A stretch of 7,189 nt of DNA from Candidatus Nanohalarchaeota archaeon (GTDB lineage: Archaea > EX4484-52 > B79-G9), in NCBI GenBank assembly GCA_017610525.1, contig JAFCBW010000060.1, forward strand, positions 1 through 7,189. Reading direction: 5' to 3'. Below the pieces are notes generated by a model that was not told the DNA's origin, ran no database searches, and worked only from the letters and a program-made list of their open reading frames with translations. Positions 1-7,001 of this stretch are shown one piece after another (position 1 is the first letter of the stretch; each line of letters begins with the position of its first letter). The translations under genes were made by a program, and so were the position numbers.

Positions 1-6
1 AAAAAC
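1..6 (-). terminator. Oligo-T after gatE (at window edge)
   Basis: Immediately after the gatE TAG the minus strand reads GGTTTTT before the window ends. It could be the start of an archaeal oligo-T terminator, but too little sequence is visible to say. Confidence 0.25.
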
Positions 7-1848
7 CTACTCCCCAATCTCTTCCTTAACAATCTCAACAATCTTCTTATTCTCAATCTTTCCCTTGAGCGCACCCATGCACTTCCCGATAACCTGCTTC
101 ATCTGCGCACCCTTCTCTTTGCGAACAATCCCTGCAATCAGCACGCGCGCTTCATCCTCACCCATAACAAAAAGACCCTTGCTCTCAACAATCTCAGAAA
201 CAGAATCCTCAGAACCCGCAGCATACCTAAGGACAACAGGAATCACATCCTTCGTAATCTTCCCTGACTTGACAAGACCAAACAACTCAAGAAAACTCTC
301 ATCAGTGATATGCGCAACATCCACACTCTCACGCTTGCGCAAATCCGAAAGAACATTAACAAACACATTGCAGACAATCTTAGCATCCACCCCGCACTCA
401 GACACGCACCTCTCAAAAATATCAAGATAATCAGAATTGACAATCTGCAAAGAAAGCTCACAGTTCAGCCCAAGCTCACGACAGAACCTCTCCTGCTTCT
501 CATCCATAGTCTCAGGCAGCTCAATAGCATCAACCCTCTTCCTGTCAATAACAACATAAGGCACATCAGTCTCAGGATACATCCTGCTAGCCCCGGGCAG
601 CGGCCTCATATACTCACTATCACCATTAGCAAGCGCCCTTCGCGTCTCCTCAGGCACACCCAAAAGCAATTGGTTCACCCGATCACAAACCGCACCAAGC
701 GCCAAAAAAGACACATCCTTATCAGCCGCAACAACAACAATCATGTCCTTCTCCCCAGCCTTAAACCTATCCCGAAGCTTAGAAAACTCATCCACAAGCC
801 CATAGCCCGCCAGATCCTCATCAGTATGAATAATCCCCTTCACATACGCGCGCACCCTCGCATAATTAGCAACCTCATTCCCAACAGTCCTGTGCTTATG
901 CAGCCTCTTCTTGAAAAACCCCGAAAGCCCGGGAACCTTAACACCAAAAACATGTTTTCCGGACACAATCCTCGACTCAGACTTAGAAAACACATCAGTA
1001 ACCTCCAAAACATCACAATCAACCTTACCAAACCCACTCCTGCGAAGCTCATCACGCAAATCAACAAGACCCTTCTGCCTCTCAACCTCAATCCTCACAA
1101 GCTCGGGAATCATGCGAAGATCCTGCGCACCCTTAACCTCAACCCGAGCACCATGGGCAATAGAGACATTCACATCCTGCCTGATAGTGCCAATACCCCT
1201 CTTCACCTTACCGGTACTCTTAAGAATCATACCAAGCTTCTGTGCAACCACGCGGCAATGCTCCGGCGACACAATATCAGTATCAGTACCAATCTCTACA
1301 AGCGGCACACCCAGCCGGTCAATCCTGTAATGAATAACATTCTCTTCCTCAAGGATCTTCGGCGAAGAATCCTCCTCAATACTCATATTAATAATCCCCA
1401 CGCGCCCCTCATCAGTCTCAACAAACCCGTCATAGGAAATAAGCGCAGTCCTCTGAAAACCCGAAACGGCACTCCCGTCAACAACAGTCTTTCGCATCAC
1501 ATGCAGCTCATCAACAACCTTCATATTAAGCATAAGAGAAATCGTAAGCGCAATATCAAGCGCCTCCTCATTAATCCCACACGGCGGCTCATCATCAAGC
1601 TCCACAAGACACGCCGTCCCCGGATTATAATTATAGACAAAAGTTCTCCTCTTCACAGACTCATGCAAAGCAGCCCTGTCAACCTTGCCAAGCTCACCTG
1701 CAACAGCCCGAAGACTACGCGATACCTTAAAAGGAAAATCATCACTTCTTTCATTAGCGCAATGACAGAACAGCTTCTCAGCTGACGCAAGCTGCCTGTG
1801 AATCTCAATTCCGCACCTGAATCCAAGTTTCTTATAATCTAACTCCAT
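7..1848 (-). CDS. gatE: Glutamyl-tRNA(Gln) amidotransferase subunit E
   Basis: GatE is the kinase/transamidase subunit of archaeal GatDE, which converts Glu-tRNA(Gln) to Gln-tRNA(Gln) in the cytoplasm using ammonia released by GatD. The 613-residue product is near the usual GatE length. The GatB/E catalytic core opens with GFRCGIEIHRQL (10-20) and continues through HYRIDRLGVPLVEIGTDTD (173-191) and RPLPGASRMYPETDVP (415-430). Residues about 275-395 are the position of the AspRS-like insertion that separates GatE from bacterial GatB. The C-terminal tail domain ends with the MKQVIGKCMGALKGK segment (583-597). Cys28, Cys30, Cys80 and Cys90 could form the family zinc site (inference). I chose the ATG at 1848 because the family motif begins there and a GGTGAG lies 10 bases upstream; the 16-residue extension to 1896 is hydrophobic and unlike the family. 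It has its own promoter, and gatD is not adjacent in this window. Confidence 0.96.
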   Translation of the reverse strand: MELDYKKLGFRCGIEIHRQLASAEKLFCHCANERSDDFPFKVSRSLRAVAGELGKVDRAALHESVKRRTFVYNYNPGTACLVELDDEPPCGINEEALDIALTISLMLNMKVVDELHVMRKTVVDGSAVSGFQRTALISYDGFVETDEGRVGIINMSIEEDSSPKILEEENVIHYRIDRLGVPLVEIGTDTDIVSPEHCRVVAQKLGMILKSTGKVKRGIGTIRQDVNVSIAHGARVEVKGAQDLRMIPELVRIEVERQKGLVDLRDELRRSGFGKVDCDVLEVTDVFSKSESRIVSGKHVFGVKVPGLSGFFKKRLHKHRTVGNEVANYARVRAYVKGIIHTDEDLAGYGLVDEFSKLRDRFKAGEKDMIVVVAADKDVSFLALGAVCDRVNQLLLGVPEETRRALANGDSEYMRPLPGASRMYPETDVPYVVIDRKRVDAIELPETMDEKQERFCRELGLNCELSLQIVNSDYLDIFERCVSECGVDAKIVCNVFVNVLSDLRKRESVDVAHITDESFLELFGLVKSGKITKDVIPVVLRYAAGSEDSVSEIVESKGLFVMGEDEARVLIAGIVRKEKGAQMKQVIGKCMGALKGKIENKKIVEIVKEEIGE

Positions 1849-1857
1849 AATTATCAA

Positions 1858-1863
1858 CTCACC
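1858..1863 (-). promoter_or_regulatory. Shine-Dalgarno of gatE
   Basis: The minus strand reads GGTGAG here, matching the archaeal 16S anti-SD core (GGAGGTGAT) and ending about 9-10 bases before the ATG at 1848. It supports that start over the upstream in-frame start at 1896, which would place this site inside the coding region. Confidence 0.6.
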
Positions 1864-1902
1864 AGTACAAAAAACAATTACAAGATATAGTAACAACCGA
1901 AA

Positions 1903-1919
1903 CCATATAAACTTTTTGG
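1903..1919 (-). promoter_or_regulatory. gatE promoter: TATA box with BRE-like upstream A-tract
   Basis: The minus strand reads CCAAAAAGTTTATATGG, an A-rich BRE-like element followed by an archaeal TATA box (TTTATATG). A start of transcription about 26 bases downstream, near 1881, would leave a leader of roughly 33 bases containing the GGTGAG site. It lies between the BRO-N gene and gatE, so gatE need not depend on read-through. A small inverted repeat, TTTC-AACA-GAAA (1931-1942), sits just upstream; its role is unknown. Confidence 0.65.
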
Positions 1920-1985
1920 CTACCGCGCCGTTTCAACAGAAACCAAACAACCACACATCACAATCAGAAACATCCAAGAACCGCA

Positions 1986-2822
1986 TCAACTCAATCTCTT
2001 CCTCTTCACTTTCTCAGGCTCAACAAGATAATTATCACTGGAAACTATAGACCTGCCAATCTTTTTCTCAGCATCAAGTCTCGCATTCCCTGCAACCTGA
2101 CCGCCTTCCTGCGCAGCACTCCTGTTCTCTTCAAAACCCAAAGCATCCTTAGACCGGGTAATCTCAGTTGATACTTTCTCCCCAAGCATAGAAAAAATCA
2201 ACTCTAAATCATCCATATGATTCCGCAGATTTTCTCTTTTAAGATTCTTATGCCCCTTATACTCCTCAACTGTTTTTCCAAAAGTTGCTCTGGATATTTC
2301 ATTCGTAAGAATTGCATACTCAACATTCTGCTTCACCCCCCTGATCTTCCATTCGTCTGTAAGCTCCAACCGAATTGCAATCCCTCTAATTCTTTTTTCA
2401 ATCCACGCATCAGAATATCCTTTTTGTTTGTAGATTTCGCGCATACGTTTCTGCGCAAGTTCTGGGTCTTCTATTTCCTGTATCCTCTCATAACCAACTT
2501 TAGCAAGCCAGCGCTTGAATGGTTCTGCTTTTTTGGATGGGATTGACTGGATTATCCTGAACATGGATTCAGTGTTTGCGCAATTGGTCATATAATACTT
2601 ACCATCAGAGGATTGCAATTTCAGTTGTCGACAAATTGTCGATAACTCAGTTTCGCTTGACTCTAACTCTCTTTTCTTTAAGTGGTACCAATAATCTTTT
2701 GCATCAACACTATCTGTCAAGACCCCTATAACATCAACAACAGAAAAATACCACATACTATCATGCCATATCCTTCTTATCTTCTTTCCCTGAAATACTA
2801 CGAGCGCATCCGTCGAATCCAT
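1986..2822 (-). CDS. BRO-N domain protein (DinD/antirepressor-like)
   Basis: The 278-residue product has an N-terminal BRO-N fold region (about 7-107, including IRRIWHDSMWYFSVVDVIGVL at 15-35). It also has the C-terminal half typical of the chromosomal DinD-like branch: NVEYAILTNEIS (166-177), ENLRNHMDDLELIFSMLGE (197-215) and a glycine/alanine segment AAQEGGQVAGNAR (236-248). The tail is basic (KVKRKRLS). BRO-N domains occur in phage antirepressors, baculovirus BRO proteins and DNA-damage-inducible DinD, and generally bind DNA; the target here is unknown. The start is supported by AGGTGA 6 bases upstream and a TATA box. Codon use is unlike its neighbours: TTA occurs at Leu48, Leu53, Leu60 and Leu206, TCA at Ser55 and Ser94, and AAA, GAA and AGA are frequent, suggesting later acquisition. 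A 25-bp palindrome lies within codons 59-67. The family call is firm; the function is not. Confidence 0.85.
   Translation of the reverse strand: MDSTDALVVFQGKKIRRIWHDSMWYFSVVDVIGVLTDSVDAKDYWYHLKKRELESSETELSTICRQLKLQSSDGKYYMTNCANTESMFRIIQSIPSKKAEPFKRWLAKVGYERIQEIEDPELAQKRMREIYKQKGYSDAWIEKRIRGIAIRLELTDEWKIRGVKQNVEYAILTNEISRATFGKTVEEYKGHKNLKRENLRNHMDDLELIFSMLGEKVSTEITRSKDALGFEENRSAAQEGGQVAGNARLDAEKKIGRSIVSSDNYLVEPEKVKRKRLS
2623..2647. repeat. 25-bp near-perfect palindrome inside the BRO-N gene
   Basis: Arms AGTTGTCGACAA (2623-2634) and TTGTCGATAACT (2636-2647) are reverse complements except at one position, centred on A2635. The left arm also contains the perfect 10-mer TTGTCGACAA, and TTGTCGA repeats directly 11 bases later. 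In the gene it covers codons for ELSTICRQL (residues 59-67). It could act as a protein-binding site or as an mRNA hairpin with a 3-5 base loop, or be chance. Confidence 0.7.
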
Positions 2823-2828
2823 CTTATT

Positions 2829-2834
2829 TCACCT
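2829..2834 (-). promoter_or_regulatory. Shine-Dalgarno of the BRO-N gene
   Basis: AGGTGA on the minus strand, 6 bases before the ATG at 2822. It is the clearest ribosome binding site in the window and fixes the start codon. Confidence 0.75.
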
Positions 2835-2865
2835 TCTTGTGAGCTTTCTTTGTAAATATTATCTG

Positions 2866-2874
2866 ATTATAAAG
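2866..2874 (-). promoter_or_regulatory. TATA box of the BRO-N gene
   Basis: The minus strand reads CTTTATAAT, a good archaeal TATA box. Transcription starting about 26 bases downstream (near 2844) would give a leader of about 22 bases that includes the AGGTGA site. A second TATA-like stretch (TTATATAAATT on the minus strand, about 2885-2895) lies just upstream and could be an alternative or overlapping promoter. The gene therefore appears to be transcribed independently of the pheST operon. Confidence 0.6.
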
Positions 2875-2926
2875 TGCCAAGGTTAATTTATATAAGTAAT
2901 TGGTAGGACCTGCCGATAGAATACAC

Positions 2927-2965
2927 ACAAAACCAAGCACAAAAAGCCACAAAACAAATCAAAAA
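2927..2965 (-). terminator. T-rich terminator region after pheT
   Basis: On the minus strand the end of pheT and the bases after it contain successive T runs: TTTTT at the stop codon, then TTTT, TTTTT and TTTT, each separated by a few bases. Clustered oligo-T without an obligatory hairpin is the usual archaeal intrinsic termination signal. It separates the pheS-methyltransferase-pheT operon from the BRO-N gene. Confidence 0.55.
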
Positions 2966-4602
2966 GAACAAACATCTCCAATCTCAACCTCAAACGCAGA
3001 AACTGGCACCTCAACACCGAAATTACACAAGACCTCAGGATGAATCTCCCCGACAAATCCAACACTCTTACCTGAAACAAACACTTCAGCGCACCGGCCA
3101 TCAATATAAGTACTATTCCTAGCCTCCCGAAGCTCGCAATCAACCCCTATGCCAGAAAATATACCCAAAAGCAGCGCCTTAATCTCACTAAACTCAGAAG
3201 CCGCATCCGCAACAACACAGGACATACTCAAAACCTCAGCCACACGCGCCTCAGAAGACTCATCCGGCCTTACAACCTTCCCAACCTCAAAAAGCTTCTG
3301 CGGATACTCATACAAAGTATTTTCAGAAAGCACTTTTATCAACCCGGGAAGAATAGCATTTCTAAGCGCAGTATATTCAACATTAACTGCATTCGCAGCC
3401 AAAACAACATCCACATCCTTCTTACGCATAAACCGCACAAGATGCTCCTTATTCGAAAGATGATAACTCATGCACTCAAGCAATCCAAACCCGCACGCAA
3501 CCTCAGACACCTTGCGCACAAACACAGTCTCACCTGCCTCCTCACCGACAGTAGAGATATTCGGAATCTCCTCTGAAAAATTCTCATATCCATAAGCAAT
3601 CGCAACATCCTCAACAACATCCATAGGATGAAGAACATCAACCCTGTAAGCAGGAACAAGCGCACAGCCATTCTCAAAACCAATTCCCATCTTAGCAAGC
3701 AACCCCTTGACATCTGCAGAAGAAAGCTCAATCCCAAGAAGCTTATTGACATAACCAACATCAACCTTCATCTTTCGCGCACTTAAATCAGGACACTCAA
3801 ACTTATCAGTCCCGTAATCCATCTGAAGAGAATAGATAGTCCCACCCATATCAGCAAGCGCAGTAAGCATAATATTAATAGCAACCTTAAGCGTATTCAG
3901 GTCAGTCCCCGTACACTCAACAAAAATATCCTGTGTCCCCTCAATAACCTTCCCGACATCATGCGAATTAATAATAGGCGGCATAGACATAATCACACCA
4001 CCTGCATCAACAAAAACAGGATACTTCTTCCACCCGCGAACAAGATGCGCATACTCCCTGCCGGTCGGATGCTTCAAAAGAATATCATCACCACTCAACT
4101 CCTTCTCATACTCAAGCGGCCTAAACTTAACCTTCCCCTTATCATAAGCAGTAAAAGTCACAGGCAGCTTAATCTTATCAAGCGGGTAAAGCCCGATACC
4201 GCCCTTCTTCCTCTTACGGAGAAGCGTCACACCAAGCTTCTCCTGGAGCTGGATAATAGACCTCAGTTTCTCATCATCAAACTCAAGCCCGCGCACAATA
4301 GCGCAAATCCCGTAAGGCCACTCCTTGGGTAATCCTTTCACAACAACCGTCGACTTCTCACTCTTAACATCATACTCCCGAAATCCCTGCTTGATTCCCA
4401 TAAAAGAAGAAAGCGCTCTCGAAAAACCCTCCTCAGAAAGCATATCCGGCCTGTTCGGAAAAATCTCAACCACAATCTCATTATCATCAATCTTCTCAAG
4501 ATCAGTCCCAAGCATAGGTATCCTGTCGAGAAGCACCTCATCAGAAACCTTCTTACCAATAAGCTCCAAAACCTTCTTCTTATCAAGAGTTACAGTTGGC
4601 AT
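2959..4602 (-). CDS. pheT: Phenylalanyl-tRNA synthetase beta subunit, archaeal/eukaryal type
   Basis: PheT pairs with PheS in the (alpha-beta)2 enzyme that charges tRNA-Phe; the beta chain carries the editing site and binds tRNA. The 547-residue length fits the short archaeal/eukaryal form, which lacks the extended N- and C-terminal domains of bacterial PheT. Visible regions are the N-terminal B1-like segment MPTVTLDKKKVLELIGKK (1-18) with EIFPNRPDMLSEEGFSRAL (46-64), the B3/B4 editing module (about 90-265), the B5 domain (about 272-343, ending DVVEDVAIAYGYENF), and the degenerate class II synthetase module (about 355-547, with LRNAILPGL 413-421, KLFEVGKV 436-443 and GEIHPEVL 518-525). I chose the ATG at 4602: it lies 5 bases after GGTGA and begins the family motif. 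A GTG at 4611 and an ATG at 4605 are in frame but place the SD too close. It is the last gene of the operon. Confidence 0.96.
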   Translation of the reverse strand: MPTVTLDKKKVLELIGKKVSDEVLLDRIPMLGTDLEKIDDNEIVVEIFPNRPDMLSEEGFSRALSSFMGIKQGFREYDVKSEKSTVVVKGLPKEWPYGICAIVRGLEFDDEKLRSIIQLQEKLGVTLLRKRKKGGIGLYPLDKIKLPVTFTAYDKGKVKFRPLEYEKELSGDDILLKHPTGREYAHLVRGWKKYPVFVDAGGVIMSMPPIINSHDVGKVIEGTQDIFVECTGTDLNTLKVAINIMLTALADMGGTIYSLQMDYGTDKFECPDLSARKMKVDVGYVNKLLGIELSSADVKGLLAKMGIGFENGCALVPAYRVDVLHPMDVVEDVAIAYGYENFSEEIPNISTVGEEAGETVFVRKVSEVACGFGLLECMSYHLSNKEHLVRFMRKKDVDVVLAANAVNVEYTALRNAILPGLIKVLSENTLYEYPQKLFEVGKVVRPDESSEARVAEVLSMSCVVADAASEFSEIKALLLGIFSGIGVDCELREARNSTYIDGRCAEVFVSGKSVGFVGEIHPEVLCNFGVEVPVSAFEVEIGDVCSF

Positions 4603-4607
4603 CATAT

Positions 4608-4612
4608 TCACC
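4608..4612 (-). promoter_or_regulatory. Shine-Dalgarno of pheT overlapping the upstream stop codon
   Basis: The minus strand reads AAAAGGTGAATATGATG. GGTGA is the SD core for the ATG at 4602 (5-base spacing), and its TGA (4608-4610) is the stop codon of the methyltransferase. Ribosomes ending the methyltransferase would sit on the pheT initiation site, so translational coupling is likely. Confidence 0.75.
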
Positions 4613-5324
4613 TTTTATCGCAGACAAAAACATGGTATCCAATATTTTCATCAGGCACTTCACACTTCACAATTTTAAACCCCGCTTCCTCCAGCATAGA
4701 CTTAAGCTTTTGCGGAGTCTCAACATATTCCCCATCCCTGTAATAAACACCTTTCAATCCACCAAGAGCAATACTAACAGCATCAGGCCCGATATACTTC
4801 AAAGCATACTGCGCCTCATACCCCCATCTCTCCAAAATATGCTTCAACCGCTTCTCGCATCCAACATCCCCATCAATACCAATAGTAACATCCGCAAGCA
4901 CAAATCGCCCGCCATCCTTAAGAGCACTGTGTATCCGCCTGAAAGCCGAAAGTTTCCCATCCTCACGAAGATGATGCAGGGCAAACGCAGACACAGCAAA
5001 ATCAAAATCATTTTCAACCTCCATGGCATCAGCACTAGAATTCAAAAACGACACATTAGCGCCAATATCACAAGCCTTCTTTTTAGCAATCTTCATCATC
5101 TCAGAAGACACATCCACACCAACAATATCACATGGGACCTTGGCAAAAACACTAAAACTAAAATTACCAGTCCCTATACCAACATCCAGCACCTTCGCAC
5201 CATCCTCTATATTAGCATTATCACCAACAATCTTTATTATCTTCTGATAAACCGGAAAATGAGGTAGATACTCATCATACTCCTTCGCCCACTTATCAAA
5301 CCAATTTTCTACACTTCTTGCCAT
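4608..5324 (-). CDS. Class I SAM-dependent methyltransferase (UbiE/Methyltransf_11-like)
   Basis: The 238-residue product has the Rossmann-type methyltransferase core: motif I VLDVGIGTGN (45-54, SAM binding), VGVDVSSEMM (68-77) with the acidic Asp71 expected to contact the SAM ribose, FDFAVSAFALHHL (107-119) in the motif IV region, and LKDGGRFVLADV (135-146). The N-terminal WFDKWAKEYDEYLPHF (8-23) resembles the UbiE/Methyltransf_11/25 group. The substrate cannot be read from the sequence; there is no Trm5-like or other recognisable RNA-binding domain. It begins 20 bases after the pheS stop and ends inside the pheT ribosome binding site, so it is co-transcribed with both PheRS genes. I chose the ATG at 5324 because homology starts there. 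A GTG at 5360, overlapping the end of pheS by 16 bases, would add 12 residues and cannot be excluded. The only SD candidate for 5324 is a weak GGATGCGAT at 5328-5336. Confidence 0.9.
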   Translation of the reverse strand: MARSVENWFDKWAKEYDEYLPHFPVYQKIIKIVGDNANIEDGAKVLDVGIGTGNFSFSVFAKVPCDIVGVDVSSEMMKIAKKKACDIGANVSFLNSSADAMEVENDFDFAVSAFALHHLREDGKLSAFRRIHSALKDGGRFVLADVTIGIDGDVGCEKRLKHILERWGYEAQYALKYIGPDAVSIALGGLKGVYYRDGEYVETPQKLKSMLEEAGFKIVKCEVPDENIGYHVFVCDKR

Positions 5325-5344
5325 ATTATCGCATCCAAAATCAT

Positions 5345-6838
5345 CTAACCAGTCATCCACTGCCTCATCCCGCGAAGCTGCTTCACATCATTCTTATAAA
5401 GATCCCTAATATCCCGAATCTTATAATAATCCATAATAATCCTGTCAAAACCCGGCCCCCACGCAAGAACAGGCACATTCACACCCAAAAGCGGCTCAAC
5501 AACCTCCGGCCGAAAAATACCGGCACCACCAAGCTCAACCCACGCCTTGCGCTCTGGATGATACACCTCAACCTCAATAGACATCTCAGTATAAGGAAAA
5601 TAAGCCGGCCTGAACCGCGCCCTCTCAAACCCGAGCTTCCCGAAAAACTCCTTCAGGTACCCAAGAAGATGCCTGAAATTAGCATTCTCATCAACAACAA
5701 TCCCCTCAACCTGGTTAAACTCAAAAAGATGCTTCCAGTCAAGCGCCTCATTACGAAAACATCTGCCGATCGCAAAATACTTACAAGGCCACGCATCCTT
5801 CTTAAGCACCGCAAGAGTCTGCGCAGAAAGAACCGTCGTATGCGTCCGAAGAACCACCTTTCGCGCCATCTCAGGACTCCACTTACACTGCCATCCCGTA
5901 GATCCGCAAACACCTTCTTCATGCGCCTTCTTAACACCAGCAACAATCTTATTCTCAGGCAGACTCCCGTCCTTCACATCCACAAAAAAAGTATCTTGGA
6001 TATCCCTCGCAGGATGATCCTGTGGCACAAAAAGCGCATCAAAATTCCAAAAACCCGTCTGAATCATAGGTCCCGTCATCTCGCGAAACCCCATCTCAAG
6101 CCAGACCTTCCGTACATAATCCGTAGCCTGATTCACAAAATGCCTCTTGCCCGGGTGAATTTGCCGAACAGGCGCTAAAACATTATACTTCCTAAGCGAA
6201 ACATCCCTCCACCCGCCTGACTTGATGAGTTGGGGCGTAAGCCTCGAAACCTGCTTTTTGACCTGGATGCAGCCCGCAAGCTCAACACCTTTAGGTGTCG
6301 CAACAACACTCCGGACAATCCGAAACGCAAAATCAACCAGCCTTCTCGACTTCAAAAGCTCAAGCTCCTGGCGCGTAACCTTCTTTGTAGTGACCGCCCT
6401 CTTCAAAAGCAACTCCTCAGGACTAAGCGACTTCAGCGCATCCTTCCCTTTGCGCGTAATCTTGATAATGACTCCCTTATCAGTCTTATCCATATCAATA
6501 TATCCCTTTCTCTTCGCATACCCGATAGCAACATTTTTGCCATCAAACTTAACAAACTCAAGCTTAGCCTCAGGACCGATTCTTATGATCTCCTGCACAA
6601 GCTGCTTCTCAGGAAGCCCGTTTTTAAGCGCAACCTCACCCTCCTTAGTAAGCTTGACAATAAACGTCTCCTTCTCATTCACCTTGGCAAGCCCCTCCTT
6701 CTGAAGCGTAAGAGAAGCGCGTACAAGCGCAGACTGGTCAACATTAAGCGCAGCAGCGAGCACATCAACAATCTTTTCCTTTCCATCCTGCAAAGCCTTC
6801 AAAAGAACAACTTCATGACTCTGTAGATTTATCGCCAT
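5345..6838 (-). CDS. pheS: Phenylalanyl-tRNA synthetase alpha subunit
   Basis: PheS is the catalytic subunit of PheRS, activating phenylalanine and transferring it to tRNA-Phe. The 497-residue product has the archaeal/eukaryal architecture. An N-terminal array of small winged-helix modules occupies about 1-200 (for example SHEVVLLKALQDGKEKIVDVL, 7-27). The class II catalytic domain follows: motif 1 region HPGKRHFVNQATDYVRKVW (228-246) then GFWNFDALFVPQDHPARDIQDTFF, motif 2 with FRNE (361-364) followed by HLFEFNQVEGIV, and motif 3 GGAGIFRPEV (437-446) with AWGPGFDRI (459-467) carrying the conserved Arg466. I chose the ATG at 6838: the preceding 31 in-frame residues are unlike the family, and the TATA box lies within that extension. 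It heads the operon with the methyltransferase and pheT. Confidence 0.96.
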   Translation of the reverse strand: MAINLQSHEVVLLKALQDGKEKIVDVLAAALNVDQSALVRASLTLQKEGLAKVNEKETFIVKLTKEGEVALKNGLPEKQLVQEIIRIGPEAKLEFVKFDGKNVAIGYAKRKGYIDMDKTDKGVIIKITRKGKDALKSLSPEELLLKRAVTTKKVTRQELELLKSRRLVDFAFRIVRSVVATPKGVELAGCIQVKKQVSRLTPQLIKSGGWRDVSLRKYNVLAPVRQIHPGKRHFVNQATDYVRKVWLEMGFREMTGPMIQTGFWNFDALFVPQDHPARDIQDTFFVDVKDGSLPENKIVAGVKKAHEEGVCGSTGWQCKWSPEMARKVVLRTHTTVLSAQTLAVLKKDAWPCKYFAIGRCFRNEALDWKHLFEFNQVEGIVVDENANFRHLLGYLKEFFGKLGFERARFRPAYFPYTEMSIEVEVYHPERKAWVELGGAGIFRPEVVEPLLGVNVPVLAWGPGFDRIIMDYYKIRDIRDLYKNDVKQLRGMRQWMTG

Positions 6839-6867
6839 ATTACCACGTAATAGACTATATGCGCATA

Positions 6868-6886
6868 GCTTTTTAAGTATTTTACC
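6868..6886 (-). promoter_or_regulatory. Promoter of the pheS-methyltransferase-pheT operon
   Basis: The minus strand reads GGTAAAATACTTAAAAAGC: an A-rich BRE-like element (GTAAAAT) followed by a TATA-like box (CTTAAAAAG, about 6869-6877). Transcription starting about 26 bases downstream, near 6846, gives a leader of only about 8 bases before the ATG at 6838. This fits a near-leaderless mRNA and the lack of a good SD (only GTGGTAAT is present). Confidence 0.6.
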
Positions 6887-6937
6887 GGAGCATACAATAC
6901 TTTGGCGCCATAAGATGACATTACAGTACAACGATTT

Positions 6938-6964
6938 GGATCGAAAGCCTACAAAGCTTGATCC
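6938..6964. repeat. Imperfect inverted repeat (hairpin)
   Basis: GGATC (6938-6942) pairs with GATCC (6960-6964). An inner AAGC pairs with GCTT, with a two-base bulge and a 7-base loop CTACAAA. It lies between the two divergent promoters. It is not followed by a T run, so it is a poor terminator; a protein-binding site or chance are both possible. Confidence 0.4.
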
Positions 6965-7001
6965 TCATAACGCATTATAAACACCCAAAACGAAGTGAGA
7001 A

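Noticed and set aside
310..1785. 491-codon plus-strand ORF opposite gatE
   Set aside because: It is in the exact complementary register of gatE, its translation is rich in N, H, I, L, P and K with no domain, and it is explained by gatE codon bias.
1849..1896. 16-residue N-terminal extension of GatE
   Set aside because: It is hydrophobic and would look like a signal or anchor, but the enzyme is cytoplasmic and the SD and family motif both point to the ATG at 1848.
1986..2822. BRO-N gene as part of a prophage
   Set aside because: There are no other phage genes, integrase or attachment repeats around it in this window; flanking genes are housekeeping.
2902..2914. Imperfect palindrome GGTAGG-A-CCTGCC upstream of the BRO-N promoter, considered as an operator
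   Set aside because: It is too short and imperfect, with no second copy seen near the promoter; chance is adequate.
4596..5267. 223-codon plus-strand ORF opposite the methyltransferase
   Set aside because: Same mirror-register artefact; it ends where the methyltransferase uses a CTA codon for Leu20.
5318..6826. Plus-strand ORFs of 286 and 198 codons opposite pheS
   Set aside because: They are mirror-register shadows of pheS with unnatural composition and are interrupted only where pheS uses TTA or TCA.
6839..6931. 31-residue N-terminal extension of PheS
   Set aside because: It overlaps the TATA box, and family similarity begins at MAINLQSHEV.
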